A DNA stretch of 61,972 nucleotides from an uncultured Bacilli bacterium. GTDB taxonomy: Bacteria > Bacillota_I > Bacilli_A > RF39 > UBA660. Positions 58,440 to 61,972 of the stretch are shown here, one piece after another (position 1 is the stretch's first letter; each line of letters begins with the position of its first letter). The translations under genes and the position numbers were made by a program. The stretch lies in the NCBI GenBank assembly GCA_934153655.1, contig CAKPFH010000002.1, positions 1 through 61,972 of the forward strand, in the 5' to 3' direction. Below the pieces are notes generated by a model, which did not search any database, was not told the DNA's origin, and saw only the letters and a list, made by a program, of their open reading frames with translations.

Positions 58440-61069
58440 ATTATTATAAAGAAAATATAGAGGAAGTTTTAGATAATTTACAAACTAGTTTAAATGGTTT
58501 AAGTACCAGTGTTGCCAAAGAAAGATTATCTCGTTATGGAAAAAATGAATTACCTAAAAAGAAAAATATTAGTATTTTTAAAATATTTTTTAAAGAAATG
58601 CTTGATTCTATTGTAATAATATTATTAGTAGTAACAATTATTTCTTTTCTAATAGGAGAGAATTTTGATGCTTTTTGTATTTTATTTATTATTATAGTAG
58701 ATTTAGTAACTGGAACAATTCAAGAGTATTCGGCTACTAAAAAAGCTTTATCTTTAAATGAATTTATTAAAGTAAAATGTAAGGTCTTAAGAGATGGCAA
58801 AGAAACTTTTATAGATTCAACTAATTTAGTAATAGGAGATATTATTTATTTAGAATCTGGTAATAAAATATCAGGTGATTTAAGAATATTAGATTCTTAT
58901 AATTTAACGGTTAATGAAGCTATTTTAACAGGTGAGAGTACTTCTATTTATAAAGATAATGAAATTATTCTTGAAAATACGATGGTTCAAGATAGGAAAA
59001 ATATGTTATATGCAGGTTGTAGTGTTATAACAGGACGTGCTACTTGTGTTGTCTGTGAAACTGGAAGTAATACCGAAATAGGTAAAATTGCTACTTCTAT
59101 GAATAGTTTACAAGAAGAAAAATCACCTCTTGCAATTAGAATTGAAAAGTTTTCTAAACAAATTAGTTTAATTTTAATAGTTATTTCTCTTCTTTTAACA
59201 ATTTTATTAATTCTTAAAGGTAATAAATTAAGTGATGTTTTTATGATGGTAGTTGCTCTTACGGTCTCAGCTTTACCTGAAGGATTACCTCTTGCTTTAA
59301 CTATGGCTTTAACTATAGCATCAGGTAGAATGTTAAAGAAAAATGTAATAGTTAAAAAATTAAATTCGGTGGAATCTCTTGGTAGTTCAACAGTTATTGC
59401 AAGTGATAAAACGGGAACTTTAACTGTAAATGAACAAACTGCTAAAATAATTGTTTTACCAAATAATAAAAAATATGAAATAACCGGAAGTGGTTATAAA
59501 AATGATGGTAAAGTTATTATAAATGATGAAAATGATACTTCTGAAATTTTAGATTTAATAAAACTAGGCTTAATCAATAATGAAGCTAGTTTTCTAAAAG
59601 ATGAAGAAACTTATTTAGGAGACTCAATTGATATAGCCTTTCTAGTTCTAGCTAAAAAAATGGAAGTTTTAAAAAATGATATAAAAATAATTGATGAAAT
59701 TCCTTATGAATCTGTTAATAAATATTCTGCTGTTTTCTATAAAATCAAAAATGATGATAAAGTTTATTGTACTGTAAAAGGTTCAATTGAAAAAATTCTA
59801 GAGTTTTCTAAATATATGGATAACAGTTTAATTAATAAAGAATTATTAATTAAACAAAATGAAGAATTAGCCAAAGATGGATACCGAGTAATTGCTCTTG
59901 CAAGTGGTATTGTTAAATCCGATAAATTAGATGAAAAAGAAATTAAAGATTTAACTTTTAAAGGTTTAGTAGGTTTTATTGATCCAATAAGAGAAGATTG
60001 TAAAGATGCCATTAAAGAATGTATGAATGCTCATATAAAAGTTGTCATGATAACAGGAGATCATCCTTTAACCGCTTTAAAAATAGGAAAAGATTTAAAC
60101 ATAGTTAGTAAAAACTCAGAAGTTACAACAGGCATGGAACTAGAAAGAAAATTCAAAGAAGGCTTACTTAGTTTTGATGAATTTGTAGGTCAAAAGAAAA
60201 TATTTGCGAGAGTTTCGCCTAATCAAAAACTAGAAATAGTAAAATCATTTAAAAGGCAAGGGGAGTTTGTTGCTGTAACTGGTGATGGAGTAAATGATGC
60301 CCCTGCTTTGAAAGCTGCTAATCTTGGTATTTCCATGGGAAGTGGAACCGATGTTTGTATAGAAACTTCTAATATGATTTTAACTGATGATAAATTCTCA
60401 TCAATTGTAGCCGGTATTAAAGAGGGAAGATGTGCTTACAATAATATTAGAAAAATTATTTATATGTTAATATCATGTGGCTTAGCTGAAGTATTATTCT
60501 TTACCTTATCAATTATTTTTAACTATGAAGCTCCTTTAATTGCTATTCAATTATTATGGTTAAATTTAGTAACTGATGGTATGCAAGATATGGCTTTATC
60601 ATTTGAAAGTGCTGAAAGTGGTATTATGGAAGAATATCCAAGATCACCAAAAGAAAATTTATTTGATAAAAGACTTATAAGTGAAGTTTTAATATCAGGT
60701 TTTACTATTGGTATTTTAGTATTCTTGTTGTGGACATATCTAATTGATATTTTAAACTTTGAAGTAGTAGTTGCAAGAGGTTATGTAATGGCTTTAATGG
60801 TCTTCATTCAAAATATGCATGTATTAAATAGTCGAAGTGAAACTAAATCAATCTTTGATAAACGTCTAAAACCTAATAAATATGTTTACTTTGCTATTAT
60901 TAGTTCTATTATTTTACAAATATTAGTTATGGAAGTACCAGTTTTAAGTAGTATTTTAAAAACTAATTCTATTCCTGTTATTCATTTAATATTTTTATTT
61001 CTTTTATCACTTACAATCTTATTTGTCATGGAATTATATAAAATATTCATAAATAAAAGAGGTCATTGA
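58436..61069 (+). CDS. Calcium-transporting P-type ATPase (P2A/P2B-like)
   Basis: An 877-residue cation pump. Motifs: TGEST in the actuator domain, PEGLP in helix 4, the phosphorylated Asp324 in SDKTGTLT, MITGDHPLTA, VTGDGVNDAPALK, and helix 6 NLVTDGMQD. PEGLP with N-x-x-x-D in helix 6 fits calcium selectivity. An N-terminal cation-ATPase domain (about 1-60) is present. It starts within the last four bases of the exchanger gene. A hairpin covers its stop codon. Confidence 0.92.
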   Translation: MNYYKENIEEVLDNLQTSLNGLSTSVAKERLSRYGKNELPKKKNISIFKIFFKEMLDSIVIILLVVTIISFLIGENFDAFCILFIIIVDLVTGTIQEYSATKKALSLNEFIKVKCKVLRDGKETFIDSTNLVIGDIIYLESGNKISGDLRILDSYNLTVNEAILTGESTSIYKDNEIILENTMVQDRKNMLYAGCSVITGRATCVVCETGSNTEIGKIATSMNSLQEEKSPLAIRIEKFSKQISLILIVISLLLTILLILKGNKLSDVFMMVVALTVSALPEGLPLALTMALTIASGRMLKKNVIVKKLNSVESLGSSTVIASDKTGTLTVNEQTAKIIVLPNNKKYEITGSGYKNDGKVIINDENDTSEILDLIKLGLINNEASFLKDEETYLGDSIDIAFLVLAKKMEVLKNDIKIIDEIPYESVNKYSAVFYKIKNDDKVYCTVKGSIEKILEFSKYMDNSLINKELLIKQNEELAKDGYRVIALASGIVKSDKLDEKEIKDLTFKGLVGFIDPIREDCKDAIKECMNAHIKVVMITGDHPLTALKIGKDLNIVSKNSEVTTGMELERKFKEGLLSFDEFVGQKKIFARVSPNQKLEIVKSFKRQGEFVAVTGDGVNDAPALKAANLGISMGSGTDVCIETSNMILTDDKFSSIVAGIKEGRCAYNNIRKIIYMLISCGLAEVLFFTLSIIFNYEAPLIAIQLLWLNLVTDGMQDMALSFESAESGIMEEYPRSPKENLFDKRLISEVLISGFTIGILVFLLWTYLIDILNFEVVVARGYVMALMVFIQNMHVLNSRSETKSIFDKRLKPNKYVYFAIISSIILQILVMEVPVLSSILKTNSIPVIHLIFLFLLSLTILFVMELYKIFINKRGH

Positions 61070-61081
61070 TCTCTTTTAATA
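61055..61081 (+). terminator. Convergent terminator
   Basis: AAAAGAG (61055-61061) and CTCTTTT (61071-61077) with a 9-base loop, spanning the stop codons of the ATPase and of the minus-strand gene. Confidence 0.6.
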
Positions 61082-61602
61082 TACTTATTTAATTTTAATT
61101 TTTTCTTTTTATTTTTATTTCTATATACTAAATATATAGGTTCTTTTTTCATATTTAAATATTCTTCTTTACTTAATTTAACTTTTAAATGAACTTCTTT
61201 TACTTCAAATGAAACCAAGTTAAGATATTTAATTTTCTCATAAGTAGTAGAACCAGATACCATTTTCATAGAATCTACTAAATTTAAATTATGATATTCA
61301 CTTAAAACTAATTTTCTCTTTTTCTTTTTATAAATATCTAAGTTATAAATACTATTATTAGTATTTTTATTATTAAATACTTGTAAGATAAAATCTAATT
61401 CTATGTATTTAGTTGTATCATCAATATTATTATTAGAATCTAACCAAGCGGTGTTTTTATTAATAATATTTATTTTCATTTTAAAAATATTTAAATAAAG
61501 TTTACCAAGATTTTTTAGTTTATCATAGATTAAAATCATGAAAAATGGTACTAAAATAATGGTTAAAATGATTTCAAAATCACTATCAAAAAAATTTGTC
61601 AT
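61063..61602 (-). CDS. Membrane-anchored protein, unknown
   Basis: A 179-residue protein with one N-terminal transmembrane helix (about 9-27) and a basic, beta-rich remainder ending in Lys-rich segments. No family recognised. ATG 61602 follows a clear GGGGGAT site. It lies 19 bases downstream of another minus-strand gene and overlaps the ATPase gene end by 7 bases. Confidence 0.55.
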   Translation of the reverse strand: MTNFFDSDFEIILTIILVPFFMILIYDKLKNLGKLYLNIFKMKINIINKNTAWLDSNNNIDDTTKYIELDFILQVFNNKNTNNSIYNLDIYKKKKRKLVLSEYHNLNLVDSMKMVSGSTTYEKIKYLNLVSFEVKEVHLKVKLSKEEYLNMKKEPIYLVYRNKNKKKKLKLNKYIKRDQ

Positions 61603-61621
61603 ATATCCCCCAAAATATTAT

Positions 61622-61972
61622 TTAGTAAGCACTAGTATTTTTAGATTTCTTAAGTGGTTTAAAGCCAGCTTCTATAAGTTCATCCATAGTAACAATTTTA
61701 TTATTTAAAGCATATTTAATATTATATTCTTGATTATCTATTTTAACAAAGATACTACTACTTATAACACAAGTAAAATAATATTTATAATTACTGTCTT
61801 CATAGTAATATTCAATTGCTTGTGGACAATTACCACTACTTCTATCAATAATAGTTATTTTTTTATTACTACCAATTATATTATCATCAATTCTATTATC
61901 AATTATTGGATTGTCTTTAATAATATCATCTTTTTTATCATTGCTGTTATTGTTATCATTTTTATTACCATT
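61622..61972 (-). CDS. Unknown protein, C-terminal part only
   Basis: The frame is open from the right edge of the window to a TAA at 61624-61622, giving 116 residues with the N-terminus cut off. It begins with an Asn/Asp/Lys-rich linker (about 1-37), then a small folded part with two cysteines (SSGNCPQAIEYYYE and YYFTCVISSS) and a YALNNKIVTMDELIEAGF helix. The low-complexity linker followed by a small domain suggests a lipoprotein or anchored extracytoplasmic protein, as in the neighbours. Operon with the 61063-61602 gene. No family recognised. Confidence 0.6.
   Translation of the reverse strand, partial: NGNKNDNNNSNDKKDDIIKDNPIIDNRIDDNIIGSNKKITIIDRSSGNCPQAIEYYYEDSNYKYYFTCVISSSIFVKIDNQEYNIKYALNNKIVTMDELIEAGFKPLKKSKNTSAY

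Overview
This is a low-GC, gene-dense bacterial chromosome segment. It suggests a wall-bearing member of the Bacillota close to the Mollicutes, such as a small-genome anaerobic gut Bacilli lineage of the RF39 kind. That placement is an inference from gene content and base composition; no rRNA gene is present. Supporting features are AT-rich coding DNA, strong AGGAGG/GGTG ribosome sites, consensus TTGACA-17-TATAAT promoters, an anaerobic ribonucleotide reductase (nrdDG), a Firmicutes-type DnaB replication initiator, a T-box leader and full peptidoglycan genes. TGA acts as a stop (for example at the ends of ftsK and of the lipoprotein-upstream gene) and the only tryptophan tRNA seen has anticodon CCA, so the code is standard, not the mycoplasma code.

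Layout. 1-5.9 kb: the end of a type IV secretion-like cluster (VirB4 C-terminus, a SpoIID plus C39-like wall hydrolase, a lipoprotein, a VirD4/TraG coupling ATPase). 6-13.7 kb: envelope genes (cadherin-like surface protein, SEDS glycosyltransferase, thioester/CnaB adhesin with its own sortase, two small membrane proteins, an NlpC/P60 hydrolase). 13.8-14.1 kb: tRNA-Arg and a possible integration scar. 14.1-20.6 kb: a beta-helix protein, a HAD protein, a class B PBP and the nucleotide operon thyA-folA-tmk-pyrH. 20.7-26 kb: two large surface proteins. 26-30.6 kb: nrdDG, a DUF192 gene, and a RelA/SpoT-fold protein with a tightly linked partner. 30.6-37.8 kb: ftsK, a small membrane protein, dnaB, then two tandem paralogues whose C-termini look like VirB2/TrbC-type pilin bases. 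37.8-46 kb: T-box/thrS, two HAD proteins, mraY, a transglutaminase-like protein and ftsW. 46-48 kb: a protein with two HEPN R-x4-H motifs behind a structured non-coding stretch. 48-54.6 kb: SpoU methyltransferase, rimM, trmD, VanZ-like, secG, tRNA-Trp, a lysine-rich membrane protein, an isolated sufB, ssb, a 15-bp perfect inverted repeat and tRNA-Ser. 54.6-62 kb: ackA, nrnA, engB, a calcium exchanger with a calcium P-type ATPase, and two envelope genes on the minus strand.

How it fits together. Most of the window is housekeeping in short operons with 1-35 base overlaps. The accessory layer is mostly cell-surface: a secretion/conjugation-like machine, wall hydrolases, a covalent adhesin and large secreted proteins. 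The least explained parts are the dual-HEPN gene with its upstream hairpins (46.1-47.9 kb), the RelA/SpoT-fold gene pair (29.4-30.6 kb) and the tandem pilin-like ectodomain proteins (34.8-37.8 kb), which may belong with the VirB4/VirD4 cluster at the left edge.
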